A stretch of DNA of 64,000 bases from an uncultured Acetobacteraceae bacterium (GTDB lineage: Bacteria; Pseudomonadota; Alphaproteobacteria; Acetobacterales; Acetobacteraceae). The stretch covers positions 1 through 64,000 of the forward strand of contig CAIYDT010000117.1 in NCBI GenBank assembly GCA_903924985.1. Reading direction: 5' to 3'. The translations under genes and the position numbers were made by a program. The notes under the pieces were generated by a model. The model saw only the letters and a list, made by a program, of their open reading frames with translations, had not been told where the DNA came from and did no database searches. Positions 52,058-61,141 of the stretch are shown here, piece by piece; within the stretch, counting starts at the first letter, position 1; each line of letters opens with the position of its first letter.

Positions 52058-52078
52058 ATTAACCATATTGTAGTTAAT
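52058..52078. promoter_or_regulatory. AT-rich inverted repeat in the pdhA promoter region
   Basis: ATTAAC (52058-52063) and GTTAAT (52073-52078) are a perfect inverted repeat in an otherwise GC-rich 275-base gap upstream of pdhA. The AT-rich block through ~52095 is the likely promoter area. The palindrome could bind a regulator; none is encoded nearby. Confidence 0.4.
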
Positions 52079-52201
52079 TTTGATTTTTGCGTTGCAGCAT
52101 CACGGATTACGCCAACTGATCTTGCTCGCACCGTCGCGGCATGGCAGGTGTCTGCCACATTTCGGCTTAAGCGCCCCACGGATCAGGTGAGGATAACGGC
52201 G

Positions 52202-53224
52202 ATGGCACAGGCAGCGGAAACCCGCAAACGCGGGAAGGCCAGGGAACCCCAGGTCAACCAACCCGAGCTGATGGGCGCCTACCGCACCATGCTGCTGATC
52301 CGCCGGTTCGAGGAGAAGGCCGGCCAGCTTTACGGCATGGGCCTGATCGGCGGCTTCTGCCACCTTTATATCGGCCAGGAAGCGGTGGTGACCGGCATGC
52401 AGATGGCAGCCGGAGAGGGCGATCAGGTCATTACCTCGTACCGCGATCACGGCCATATGCTGGCCGCGGGCATGGAAGCGCGCGGCGTGATGGCGGAGCT
52501 GACCGGACGTTCGGGCGGCTATTCCCGCGGCAAGGGCGGCTCCATGCACATGTTCAGCAAGGAGCGGAACTTCTTCGGCGGGCACGGGATTGTGGGCGCG
52601 CAGGTCAGCCTGGGCAACGGTTTGGCGTTCAGCAATATGTATCGCGGCAACGACCGGGTTAGCTTCACCTATTTCGGCGAAGGCGCGTCGAATCAGGGGC
52701 AGGTCTATGAGAGCTTCAACCTCGCCGTGCTGCTGAAGCTGCCGACAGTCTTCATCATCGAGAACAACCGCTACGGCATGGGCACCTCGGTGGAGCGCTC
52801 TTCGGGGTCGCACGATTTGTCGAAGAACGGTGCGCCGTGGGGCATCCCCGGCCAGAAGGTGAACGGCATGGATGTGCTGGCGGTACGCGAGGCGGCCACG
52901 ACCGCGGTGGCACATTGCCGAGCGGGCAAGGGGCCGTATTTACTGGAGGTGGAGACGTACCGGTATCGTGGGCACTCCATGTCCGATCCGGCCCGCTATC
53001 GCACGCGGGAGGAAGTGCAGGCCATGCGGTCGCAGCACGACTGCATCGAAAGCGCCCGCCACCAGTTGGAAGCGCTGGGCGTCGAGGAAGGGGCCTTCAA
53101 GGCGATCGACGATGAGGTGAAGGGCATCGTTCAGGATGCAGCGGACTTCGCCCAGACCAGTCCCGAGCCGGATCCGGCCGAACTCTGGACCGATATTTTG
53201 GTGCCAGATGGAATAGGAGCCTGA
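52202..53224 (+). CDS. pdhA: Pyruvate dehydrogenase E1 component, alpha subunit
   Basis: 340 residues: 'LIRRFEEKAGQLYGMGLIGGFCHLYIGQEAV', 'RDHGHMLAAGM', 'GKGGSMHMFS', and the thiamine diphosphate motif 'YFGEGASNQGQVYESFNLAVLLKLPTVFIIENNRYGMGT' (GDG...NN variant GEGASN). It decarboxylates pyruvate together with the beta subunit encoded next. ATG behind GTGAGGATAACGGCG; the longer ORF start is not used. Confidence 0.97.
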   Translation: MAQAAETRKRGKAREPQVNQPELMGAYRTMLLIRRFEEKAGQLYGMGLIGGFCHLYIGQEAVVTGMQMAAGEGDQVITSYRDHGHMLAAGMEARGVMAELTGRSGGYSRGKGGSMHMFSKERNFFGGHGIVGAQVSLGNGLAFSNMYRGNDRVSFTYFGEGASNQGQVYESFNLAVLLKLPTVFIIENNRYGMGTSVERSSGSHDLSKNGAPWGIPGQKVNGMDVLAVREAATTAVAHCRAGKGPYLLEVETYRYRGHSMSDPARYRTREEVQAMRSQHDCIESARHQLEALGVEEGAFKAIDDEVKGIVQDAADFAQTSPEPDPAELWTDILVPDGIGA

Positions 53225-53227
53225 GCC

Positions 53228-54559
53228 GTGGCAACGCAGATACTGATGCCGGCGCTGTCGCCGACCATGACCGAAGGCAAGTTGGCCAAATGGCTGAAGG
53301 GCGTCGGAGACCACGTGAAGGCGGGCGACGTGATCGCGGAGATCGAGACCGACAAAGCGACCATGGAGGTCGAAGCGGTCGATGAGGGCAAGCTGGCGCA
53401 GATACTGATCCCCGAGGGGACCGAGGGCGTGGCGGTAAACACCCCCATCGCGGTGCTGACGGTGAACGGGGAGGTGTTTACGGCCGCTCCAGTCGCGGCC
53501 CCTGCCCCCGTCGCGGCGCCGGTTGCTGCCCCCCCTGCCCCGATGGCCGCTCCGGCCACCGTCGAAGATAAGGATTGGGGCCCGACCAAGCCGACGACGG
53601 TGCGGGAGGCTTTGCGCGACGCCATGGCGCTGGAAATGCGCCGCGACGGCGACGTGTTCCTGTTGGGCGAGGAAGTCGCGCAGTACCAGGGCGCGTACAA
53701 GATCAGCCAGGGGCTGCTGGACGAGTTTGGCGCCAGGCGGGTGATCGACACGCCCATCACCGAACACGGGTTTACGGGGATGGCCGTCGGCGCCGCGCTC
53801 AACGGGTTGAAGCCCATCGTGGAGTTCATGACGTTCAACTTCGCCATGCAGGCGATGGACCAGATCATCAATAGCGCCGCCAAGACGTTGTACATGTCGG
53901 GTGGCCAGATGGGTTGCCCCATCGTGTTCCGCGGCCCGAATGGGGCGGCGTCACGGGTGGGGGCGCAGCATTCGCAGTGCTATGCGAGCTGGTACGCGCA
54001 TGTTCCAGGGTTGAAGGTGGTGGCGCCCTGGTCGGCGGCCGACGCCAAAGGGCTGCTGCGGGCGGCGATCCGCGACCCCAATCCGGTGGTCTTCCTGGAA
54101 AACGAGATCCTCTATGGGCAGACGTTCGACTGCCCGGTGGACGACGACTTCATCCTTCCCATCGGCAAGGCGAAGATCGAGCGCGCCGGCACGCATGTGA
54201 CCATCGTCGCCTTCTCCATCATGGTCGGGGTGGCACTGGAAGCGGCCAAGATCCTTGCCGAACAGGGGATCGACGCGGAGGTGATCAACCTGCGTACCCT
54301 GCGTCCGCTGGACACCGCCACGGTGGTAGAAAGCGTCAAGAAGACCAACCGCCTGGTCACGGTGGAAGAAGGCTGGCCCTTCGCCGGCATCGGTGCCGAG
54401 GTGACCATGCAGGTGATCGAGGGCGCCTTCGATTGGTTGGACGCCCCGCCGGTGCGCGTGCATGGGCTGGACGTGCCCCTGCCCTACGCCGCCAACCTGG
54501 AAAAACTGGCCCTGCCGCAGCCGTCGTGGGTTGTGGACGCGGTTAAGAAAATCGTCTGA
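53228..54559 (+). CDS. pdhB: Pyruvate dehydrogenase E1 component, beta subunit with N-terminal lipoyl domain
   Basis: 443 residues. Residues ~1-80 are a biotinyl/lipoyl domain with the lipoylation site '[12 protein letters not shown]'. An Ala/Pro linker (~85-112) follows, then the transketolase-type E1 beta ('[43 protein letters not shown]', '[18 protein letters not shown]', '[24 protein letters not shown]'). An E1 beta with its own lipoyl domain is a known alphaproteobacterial variant. GTG start 3 bases after pdhA. Confidence 0.97.
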   Translation: MATQILMPALSPTMTEGKLAKWLKGVGDHVKAGDVIAEIETDKATMEVEAVDEGKLAQILIPEGTEGVAVNTPIAVLTVNGEVFTAAPVAAPAPVAAPVAAPPAPMAAPATVEDKDWGPTKPTTVREALRDAMALEMRRDGDVFLLGEEVAQYQGAYKISQGLLDEFGARRVIDTPITEHGFTGMAVGAALNGLKPIVEFMTFNFAMQAMDQIINSAAKTLYMSGGQMGCPIVFRGPNGAASRVGAQHSQCYASWYAHVPGLKVVAPWSAADAKGLLRAAIRDPNPVVFLENEILYGQTFDCPVDDDFILPIGKAKIERAGTHVTIVAFSIMVGVALEAAKILAEQGIDAEVINLRTLRPLDTATVVESVKKTNRLVTVEEGWPFAGIGAEVTMQVIEGAFDWLDAPPVRVHGLDVPLPYAANLEKLALPQPSWVVDAVKKIV

Positions 54560-54573
54560 GAGGGAGCGGGACC

Positions 54574-55833
54574 ATGGCCACCAACATTCTGATGCCGGCG
54601 CTGAGCCCCACCATGACGGAGGGCACGCTGGCGCGTTGGCTCAAGAAAGAGGGCGACGTGATCAAAGCCGGCGACGTAATCGCCGAGATCGAGACCGACA
54701 AGGCGACCATGGAGGTCGAGGCCGTCGATGAGGGCGTGCTCGGTCGCATTTTGGTGGTGGATGGGACGGAGGGTGTGAAGGTAAACGCGCCCATCGGGGT
54801 GATGATCGACGCTGGGGAGGCCACACCATCTGGTGCGGCACCCGCGGCGGCAAGACCGGTTCCAGTTGCGGCTGCCCCCGCCCCGGTCGCCGCGGCGATG
54901 GCGGCCCCGGTCGCGCGCCCGACTGGCGAACGGGTCGTGGCCTCGCCATTGGCGCGCCGGATGGCGGCGCAAGCTGGCGTCGATCTGGCGGCCCTGAGCG
55001 GGACTGGTCCCGGCGGGCGGATCGTGCGGGGGGATATCGAGGCGGTGGTGAAGGGCGCTCCGCCTCCCGTTGTCGCCGTTGTTCCGGTTGCTGCGCCTGT
55101 TGCTCCGAAGGCACCGGTTGTCTCGATCACGGCACCGCATCGGGTCGTGCCACACAGCTCCATCCGCAAGGTCATCGCCCGCCGGCTGACGGAGGCGAAA
55201 GCCTCCATCCCGCATTTCTACGTCTCGATGGACGTGGAAATCGACGCGCTCATCGCGCTGATGGACAAGCTGAACGCCAAATCCCCACCGCGCGAGCACC
55301 CGGATTGGCGCTTCATCACCATCAACGATCTGGTGATCAAAGCCTCCGCCGCCACGCTGCGGCAGGTGCCGGCGGTGAACGCCAGTTGGACCGACGACGC
55401 GATGGTCCTGTACGACGATGTCGATATCAGCGTGGCAGTCTCCATCCCGGACGGGTTGATCACCCCCATCGTGCGCAAGGCCGACCAGAAAGGCCTGCTG
55501 ACCATCAGCCGCGAAATGAAGGACATGGCGGCCCGAGCGCGGGCGGGAAAGCTGAAGCCGGAGGAATTCCAGGGCGGCGGGTTCTCGATCTCCAACATGG
55601 GCATGTTCGGGGTGACGGCATTCAACGCCATCATCAACCCGCCGCAGGCCGGTATCCTCGCGGTGGGCGCCGGGCAGAAGCGCGCCGTGGTGAAAGACGG
55701 CGCACTGGCGATCGCGACGGTCATGACGGTGACTCTGAGCGTCGATCACCGCGTCATCGATGGCGCTTTGGCCGCGACCTGGCTGAAGGCGTTCAAGGGC
55801 ATCGTTGAAGACCCGTTGAGCTTGATGCTGTGA
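54574..55833 (+). CDS. pdhC: Pyruvate dehydrogenase E2, dihydrolipoamide acetyltransferase
   Basis: 419 residues: one N-terminal lipoyl domain ([12 protein letters not shown]), a linker, a peripheral-subunit binding domain '[36 protein letters not shown]', and a catalytic domain ending in the active-site motif '[21 protein letters not shown]'. It transfers the acetyl group to CoA and forms the complex core. The lipoyl coding sequence is nearly identical in DNA to that of pdhB. Confidence 0.97.
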   Translation: MATNILMPALSPTMTEGTLARWLKKEGDVIKAGDVIAEIETDKATMEVEAVDEGVLGRILVVDGTEGVKVNAPIGVMIDAGEATPSGAAPAAARPVPVAAAPAPVAAAMAAPVARPTGERVVASPLARRMAAQAGVDLAALSGTGPGGRIVRGDIEAVVKGAPPPVVAVVPVAAPVAPKAPVVSITAPHRVVPHSSIRKVIARRLTEAKASIPHFYVSMDVEIDALIALMDKLNAKSPPREHPDWRFITINDLVIKASAATLRQVPAVNASWTDDAMVLYDDVDISVAVSIPDGLITPIVRKADQKGLLTISREMKDMAARARAGKLKPEEFQGGGFSISNMGMFGVTAFNAIINPPQAGILAVGAGQKRAVVKDGALAIATVMTVTLSVDHRVIDGALAATWLKAFKGIVEDPLSLML

Positions 55834-56327
55834 CGTTCACCCTGCGCGACGCGACGCCGGCCGACGTCCCGGACGTGCTGCGTCTGGTGCGGGGGTTGGC
55901 GGAGTACGAACAACTGCTGCACGAGGCCGTGGCCACCGATGCGGATTTCCGGACCGCGCTGTTCGGACCCACGCCGCGGGCTTACGCGGTTCTGGCGGAA
56001 GTCGCGGACAAGCCCCCCGTTGGATTGGCGCTGTGGTACTACACGTTCAGCACTTTCACCGGCCGACCGGACATGTTCCTCGAAGATCTGTTTGTGGAAC
56101 CCGCGTTTCGCGGCACCGGTATCGGGTTGGGATTGTTACGGCATCTGGCACGCCGAGCGGTCGCGGAGAAATGCCGCCGCATCGAATGGCGCGTGCTGAA
56201 CTGGAACCAACCCTCGATCGATTTCTACGCCCGTCTCGGCGCGACGCCGATGCAGGACTGGCACGTAAGGCAACTCGGCGGAGCGGCACTGGCCGCGCTG
56301 GCGCAAGGAGGCGGCGGAAATGGCTGA
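55830..56327 (+). CDS. GNAT-family N-acetyltransferase
   Basis: 165 residues: '[27 protein letters not shown]', '[57 protein letters not shown]', the acetyl-CoA-binding R/Q-x-x-G-x-G/A motif and DFYxxLGA. It resembles spermidine/diamine acetyltransferases. It overlaps pdhC by 4 bases (GTG start) and lpd by 8, so it is embedded in the pyruvate dehydrogenase operon. It could use the acetyl-CoA the complex makes, but the substrate is unknown. Confidence 0.88.
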   Translation: MTFTLRDATPADVPDVLRLVRGLAEYEQLLHEAVATDADFRTALFGPTPRAYAVLAEVADKPPVGLALWYYTFSTFTGRPDMFLEDLFVEPAFRGTGIGLGLLRHLARRAVAEKCRRIEWRVLNWNQPSIDFYARLGATPMQDWHVRQLGGAALAALAQGGGGNG

Positions 56328-57720
56328 CCAGAGCTTCGACCTGATCGTCCTCGGCGGCGGCCCCGGCGGCTACGTCGCCGCCATTCGAGCAGCGCAACTC
56401 GGCATGAAAACCGCGCTGGTGGAGCGCGAGCATCTCGGCGGCATTTGCCTGAACTGGGGCTGTATTCCTACCAAGGCGCTGCTGCGCACGTCGGAGATCA
56501 ATCATTTACTCCATCATCTGCCGGAGTTCGGATTCGCACCGGTCACGCCGCAATTCGATTTGGACAAGGTGGTGAAACGGTCGCGCGGAATCGCGAAGCA
56601 ACTGTCGCAGGGCGTGGCACACCTGTTGCGGAAGAATAAGGTCACCGTGTTCGACGGCGCCGGCGCGCTGGCCGGCAAGGGCACGCTGGCGGTGACGAAG
56701 GACGGCAAACCGGTCGCAACCCTGAAAGCTCCGCACATCATCCTGGCCACGGGGGCGCGCGCGCGGTCGCTGCCGGGGATCGAGGCGGATGGTCGTTTGA
56801 TCTGGTCCTACAAAGAAGCCATGGTCCCCACCGCGATGCCGAAATCGCTGCTGGTGATCGGCTCCGGCGCCATCGGCATCGAGTTCGCCAGCTTCTACCT
56901 GAACATGGGCGCCGCGGTCACGGTGGTGGAGGTCCTGGACCGCGTATTGCCGGTCGAGGACGCGGAAATATCGGGATTGGCCCATAAAGCGTTCGAGAAA
57001 CAGGGCATGAAAATCCTGACCAAGGCGTCGGTGAAGTCGGTGAAGAAGAATGCCGACAGCGTCGTGGTCAGCGTGGAAGCGGGCGGCAAGGTGCAGGAAA
57101 TCACCGTCGACCGCGTGATCTCCGCCGTCGGCATCGTTGGCAACACCGAAGGCCTGGGGCTGGAGGGAACCGGCGTGAAGGTCGACCGCACCCATGTGGT
57201 CATCGACGAATATTGCCGCACCGGGGAGCCCGGCGTTTACGCGATCGGGGATTTGGCGGGCCCGCCATGGCTGGCGCACAAGGCCAGCCATGAAGGCGTG
57301 ATGTGCGTCGAGAAGATCGCCGGGGTGAAGGGCGTGCACCCGATGGACCCGTTGAACATCCCGGGCTGCACCTATTGCCGACCGCAAGTAGCCTCGGTTG
57401 GGCTGACCGAGGCACGGGCCAAAGAAAGCGGGCGGGACATCCGCGTCGGCCGTTTCCCGTTCATCGGCAACGGCAAAGCGATCGCCATGGGCGAGCCAGA
57501 CGGCCTTGTGAAAACCATCTTCGACGCGCGGACGGGCGAACTGCTCGGCGCCCACATGATCGGCGCCGAGGTGACCGAGATGATCCAGGGCTACGTCATC
57601 GCCCGCACGCTGGAGACGACGGAAGCCGAACTGATGCACACGGTGTTCCCGCACCCGACGATCAGCGAGACAATGCATGAGTCGGTCCTTGACGCCTACA
57701 AGCGGGTTATCCACTTCTAG
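56320..57720 (+). CDS. lpdA: Dihydrolipoyl dehydrogenase (E3)
   Basis: 466 residues: FAD motif 'VLGGGPGGYVAAIRAAQLG', redox disulfide 'GGICLNWGCIPTKALL', NAD motif 'VIGSGAIGIEFASFYLNMGAAVTVVE', 'YAIGDLAGPPWLAHKASHEG', and the C-terminal catalytic His-Glu in 'HTVFPHPTISETMHESVLDAY'. It reoxidises the dihydrolipoyl groups of the complex. ATG behind AAGGAGGCGG. Confidence 0.97.
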   Translation: MADQSFDLIVLGGGPGGYVAAIRAAQLGMKTALVEREHLGGICLNWGCIPTKALLRTSEINHLLHHLPEFGFAPVTPQFDLDKVVKRSRGIAKQLSQGVAHLLRKNKVTVFDGAGALAGKGTLAVTKDGKPVATLKAPHIILATGARARSLPGIEADGRLIWSYKEAMVPTAMPKSLLVIGSGAIGIEFASFYLNMGAAVTVVEVLDRVLPVEDAEISGLAHKAFEKQGMKILTKASVKSVKKNADSVVVSVEAGGKVQEITVDRVISAVGIVGNTEGLGLEGTGVKVDRTHVVIDEYCRTGEPGVYAIGDLAGPPWLAHKASHEGVMCVEKIAGVKGVHPMDPLNIPGCTYCRPQVASVGLTEARAKESGRDIRVGRFPFIGNGKAIAMGEPDGLVKTIFDARTGELLGAHMIGAEVTEMIQGYVIARTLETTEAELMHTVFPHPTISETMHESVLDAYKRVIHF

Positions 57721-57723
57721 GTC

Positions 57724-58662
57724 ATGACCATTACCCGAACCATCATCGACCACCGCCACCCGGAGAAGGCGCATCGCCCGGACAACCCGATCCAGCGGAA
57801 GCCCGCCTGGATCCGGGTCAAGGCGCCCAATCACCCGATCTACCGTGAAACCCGCGAACTGATGCGGACCAACGGGTTGGTGACGGTGTGCGAGGAAGCC
57901 GCCTGCCCCAACATCGGGGAATGCTGGTCGCAGCGGCACGCTACCATGATGATCATGGGGGATACGTGCACGCGGGCTTGCTCGTTCTGCAACGTGCGCA
58001 CGGGGATGCCTTTGGCGCTGGATGCGTCGGAACCCGCGCGTGTGGCAGTTGCGGTTGCGCGACTTGGGCTGCGGCATGTGGTGATTACGTCGGTGGATCG
58101 GGATGATCTGCCGGACGGAGGCGCCGAACACTTCGCGGCCGTGATACGGGCCATTCGTGGAGCGGCGCCGGGGACAACGATCGAGGTCCTGACACCAGAT
58201 TTTCTGCGCAAGACCGGCGGTGGCGACATCGTCGCGGATGCCCGGCCCGACGTGTTCAACCATAATCTGGAGACTGTGCCTCGGCTTTATCCCTCGATCC
58301 GGCCGGGGGCGCGATATTACCAGTCGTTGCGGCTGCTCGATAGCGTGAAGCAGCGCGCGCCGGGGATTTTTACCAAGTCGGGGTTGATGGTTGGGTTGGG
58401 CGAAAGCCGGAGCGAGGTGGCACAGGTGATGGACGATCTGAGGATCGCGGAGGTCGATTTTCTGACGATCGGACAATATCTGCAACCAACCGTGAAACAT
58501 GCCGCCGTCGCCGCGTTCGTCACACCCGAGGAATTCGAGGATTACGCCGCCATGGCGCGCGCCAAAGGGTTCTTGCTGGTCTCGGCGACACCGCTGACCC
58601 GCAGTTCCTACCACGCGGACACCGATTTCGCCGCGTTGGCAGCTGCCAGGAATCGCGCTTAA
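57724..58662 (+). CDS. lipA: Lipoyl synthase
   Basis: 312 residues: auxiliary cluster cysteines in '[13 protein letters not shown]', radical-SAM motif CTRACSFC, '[25 protein letters not shown]', and the C-terminal RSSYHAD motif whose Ser ligates the auxiliary cluster. It inserts two sulfurs into octanoyl groups on lipoyl domains, matching its place right behind the PDH genes it matures. It starts 3 bases after lpd. Confidence 0.97.
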   Translation: MTITRTIIDHRHPEKAHRPDNPIQRKPAWIRVKAPNHPIYRETRELMRTNGLVTVCEEAACPNIGECWSQRHATMMIMGDTCTRACSFCNVRTGMPLALDASEPARVAVAVARLGLRHVVITSVDRDDLPDGGAEHFAAVIRAIRGAAPGTTIEVLTPDFLRKTGGGDIVADARPDVFNHNLETVPRLYPSIRPGARYYQSLRLLDSVKQRAPGIFTKSGLMVGLGESRSEVAQVMDDLRIAEVDFLTIGQYLQPTVKHAAVAAFVTPEEFEDYAAMARAKGFLLVSATPLTRSSYHADTDFAALAAARNRA

Positions 58663-59102
58663 TGCCCACGCACGCGGAACGGCAGATCGTTCCCTACAGT
58701 CCGGAACAGCTCTTCGACCTCGTGGCGGATGTAGAGGCGTACCCGAAGTTCCTGCCATGGTGCGTCGGTGCTCGGGTGCGAACAAAAACCGAGCGGGAAT
58801 TGGTGGCGGATTTGACGATCGGGTTCGGACCGTTTCGGGAGTCGTTTACCAGCCGGGTGACGCTGGAGCGGCCACAGCGGGTGAAGGTCCGGTATGAAAA
58901 TGGCCCGTTCCGATATTTGAACAACCAGTGGGAGTTTCTGCCGCATCCCCGTGGGACGGAGCTGGATTTCTTCGTGGATTTCGAATTCAAAAGCCGGATT
59001 TTACAAGCGGCGATCGGGCTGGTTTTCAATGAGGCCGTGCGCCGGATGGTCGGGGCGTTTCATAAGCGGGCACGGGATGTTTATGGGGTGGGCAAAACGT
59101 GA
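58662..59102 (+). CDS. Coq10/RatA-family START-like protein
   Basis: 146 residues of the polyketide cyclase/START-like fold: 'YSPEQLFDLVADVEAYPKFLPWCVGARV', 'FRESFTSRVTLERPQRVKVRYENGPFRYLNNQWEFLPH', 'VDFEFKSRILQAAIGLVF'. Homologues bind ubiquinone (Coq10) or are named RatA. In alphaproteobacteria it commonly follows lipA. The start shares one base with the lipA stop (TAATG). A ubiquinone-related role is more likely than a toxin. Confidence 0.88.
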   Translation: MPTHAERQIVPYSPEQLFDLVADVEAYPKFLPWCVGARVRTKTERELVADLTIGFGPFRESFTSRVTLERPQRVKVRYENGPFRYLNNQWEFLPHPRGTELDFFVDFEFKSRILQAAIGLVFNEAVRRMVGAFHKRARDVYGVGKT

Positions 59103-59110
59103 CTTTCGGT

Positions 59111-59764
59111 TTACAGGCAATGAACGCTGACCAAAGCGTCTTTAAGCCGCGCCTCAAAAGCAACAAATGATCGCGATACCCTGAGACTGTCCAGGGATTG
59201 ACGTTCCGCAATCGACGAATACAGGAACTGCAGGTCATTAAGCCGTCGCCGCCGTCGGCCCGTTACAATTTGGATTGCGTTCGTCAACACTCTTTTAGGA
59301 TCGGTGAGCCGCTCCGCGCCGTTGGCATCAATCGGCAAGCCAAGATTTTCAGCTGTAGCGCGGGAGCCTAGCGCCTTGGTAACGGCCATTGGATCGGCAA
59401 GCATCCAGGATTCCGTTTCGTGCCGCGGCGTTACCGTCACGCACCTGACCGGCTCCCACCCGCACCGCCGCTGCATGGCCTCACAATAAGCAGCCCCTCG
59501 CGACGGAAGCGATGCTTCAACGCTGCGACCACCCGAGTCAGCGTGGATGAAAACCATGAGAAATGCGTCACGTGCCCTACACGCCTCCTTAGCGACCTGA
59601 TCCACTGGCCCGCGGGAAAGTCTCACGGCGGGCATTTCAGGTATAGTGGCGGCCTGAGCATTATTTCGCAGCACGAGGTCAGTCATAACTCTCGGAATGA
59701 GAGCGTTGAAATAGTGCGCATCCGTCTCCCCCTCATATAGGGCTGCCCACCCAACATAAATCAT
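59111..59764 (-). CDS. DUF4276-like TOPRIM-type protein paired with an AAA ATPase
   Basis: 217 residues. Acidic clusters in TOPRIM-like order: 'YEGETDAHYFNALIPRVM' (Glu entry motif), 'FLMVFIHADSGGRS' (Asp pair region) and 'ETESWMLADP', the last being typical of DUF4276 proteins. Such proteins accompany OLD/AAA-type ATPases and are suspected nucleases. The start overlaps the ATPase stop by 4 bases (ATGA), so the two are coupled. The DUF4276 assignment is from memory of the motif and not certain; RloB-like is the alternative. Confidence 0.65.
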   Translation of the reverse strand: MIYVGWAALYEGETDAHYFNALIPRVMTDLVLRNNAQAATIPEMPAVRLSRGPVDQVAKEACRARDAFLMVFIHADSGGRSVEASLPSRGAAYCEAMQRRCGWEPVRCVTVTPRHETESWMLADPMAVTKALGSRATAENLGLPIDANGAERLTDPKRVLTNAIQIVTGRRRRRLNDLQFLYSSIAERQSLDSLRVSRSFVAFEARLKDALVSVHCL

Positions 59765-61095
59765 GCCGCACCATGATTTTGGTGGAGGAGTTTTTCGATT
59801 TCGAATTTCGTCAGATGCTTTTCTGGGTCTATTATATCGCCAATTCGCTTTACACCCGTACGCATACGGGTTTTGATGGACTTCCGGTTTCGCAACGGCT
59901 CAACAACGATGACGTTATCCGCGGCGACGATCTCGGCATCGTTCAGGGATTCCATCACTTGGGGCGAATGGGTGTTAAGCAAAATTTGAAACGAGGGCTC
60001 CGTTGGATCCATCGATATGTAAGCGGAATTTCGCAAAATCTCCACAAGCATGCGAATCCGCCCTTCATGCACACCGTTCTCAGGTTCCTCGAAGCATAAA
60101 GTACCGCGGCGCCGTGGATCATTCAATACAGCGATCAGTGCCAGCAGACGAATGGTCCCGTCCGAAATGACCCTTGAGCTGAAGATTGACCCATCATGAA
60201 ATTCCAAGCTAAAGGAGTAGCGCTTCTGGGACGGTTCGTCCTGGATGATGATCCGGCGCACGCTGGGAATCAACGATGCCAGATCGGCCACAACGTCCGC
60301 CAATACGCCATCCGGCCGCAGATCGGTGGCGGTTTCCTGCCGTTGGTGCGCAAGTACCGCCGCCAGGTTCGACGCATCTGCGTTCATGAGCCGGTCCTCA
60401 AATCGGCCGTTCTCAGCCCGAGCCGCCGTTGGATTGATTTCCAGAAAGCGAATGTTGATCAGGACATCCCGCAGGGCATGAAGGTGGGGAAATTCAGACG
60501 TCGTCATGGTCGACAGTGTTGTACGGGACGCTTCCTTCAACGAAACGCGCCGAGGCGATCCATGCTTATTGTGTCCGTCCTGACGGATCAGAATACCCTC
60601 TCCGTCTGGGCTCTTCTCGATAAAGGAATTGCGACGGTTGGCATATTCGATTTTTATATCGTCGGAAAATTTACCATGATCGGCAATTTTCGCGATGGGG
60701 CGGCAAGTCTCCTCCCTGACGAAAATCCCGACTGGGGTACCGTCTTTGTTTTCAATGAGTGCCAGTGCCAACCTGTAGCGGACACGCTGCCCAGATATCT
60801 TGTACGTTGTTCCGAAATCATCGACGCCATGCGAGCCCAGGAGAACCTCGACCGCAAACGACATGCACTTCGACACTTCGCCACCACTTCGACGAAAAAG
60901 TTCCTCGGGTTCTCCACGGAGCCTTCGCGTAGCTGTCGGAATGTCATGTTGGGCTAAAAGCGACAGAAACCGCAACGCATCGAACAGGTTCGACTTACCG
61001 CTGGCATTGGGTCCGACAATCGCCGTGAACGGCTGAAGGTCGAGGCTGAATCCCTCGAACGTCTTAAACCCGTCGATCTCGATGCGTGTGATCAT
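59761..61095 (-). CDS. AAA-family (AAA_21/AAA15, OLD-like) ATPase, candidate defence protein
   Basis: 444 residues from MITRIEIDGFKTF. Walker A 'IVGPNASGKSNLFDALRFLS', a long coiled middle region, ABC-like signature region 'VISDGTIRLLALIAVL', Walker B 'GTLCFEEPENGVHEGRI', and 'ILLNTHSPQVMESL' with the switch His. This is the SMC/ABC-type ATPase found in OLD, PARIS (AriA) and AbiL-type systems. It is followed by a TOPRIM-like gene, as in those systems. Inserted between housekeeping genes and less GC-biased in codon use. The ORF's first 14 residues are discounted. Confidence 0.85.
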   Translation of the reverse strand: MITRIEIDGFKTFEGFSLDLQPFTAIVGPNASGKSNLFDALRFLSLLAQHDIPTATRRLRGEPEELFRRSGGEVSKCMSFAVEVLLGSHGVDDFGTTYKISGQRVRYRLALALIENKDGTPVGIFVREETCRPIAKIADHGKFSDDIKIEYANRRNSFIEKSPDGEGILIRQDGHNKHGSPRRVSLKEASRTTLSTMTTSEFPHLHALRDVLINIRFLEINPTAARAENGRFEDRLMNADASNLAAVLAHQRQETATDLRPDGVLADVVADLASLIPSVRRIIIQDEPSQKRYSFSLEFHDGSIFSSRVISDGTIRLLALIAVLNDPRRRGTLCFEEPENGVHEGRIRMLVEILRNSAYISMDPTEPSFQILLNTHSPQVMESLNDAEIVAADNVIVVEPLRNRKSIKTRMRTGVKRIGDIIDPEKHLTKFEIEKLLHQNHGAA

Positions 61096-61141
61096 GTTCG
61101 CTCCGGTGAGGGACGGAGCATGCGCCCCGCCCCACACTCCA

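Noticed and set aside
57707-57715. Second DnaA-box-like 9-mer TTATCCACT
   Set aside because: It lies at the end of the lpd coding sequence, has a mismatch to the consensus, and encodes ordinary residues of the protein.
56506-58785. 759-residue minus-strand ORF opposite lpd and lipA
   Set aside because: It is the antisense shadow of two unmistakable genes, produced by high third-position GC.
58662-59102. Interpretation of the Coq10/RatA-like gene as a toxin
   Set aside because: Although the family is sometimes named after the RatA toxin, its fixed place behind lipA in alphaproteobacteria and the absence of an antitoxin favour a ubiquinone-related START-like role.
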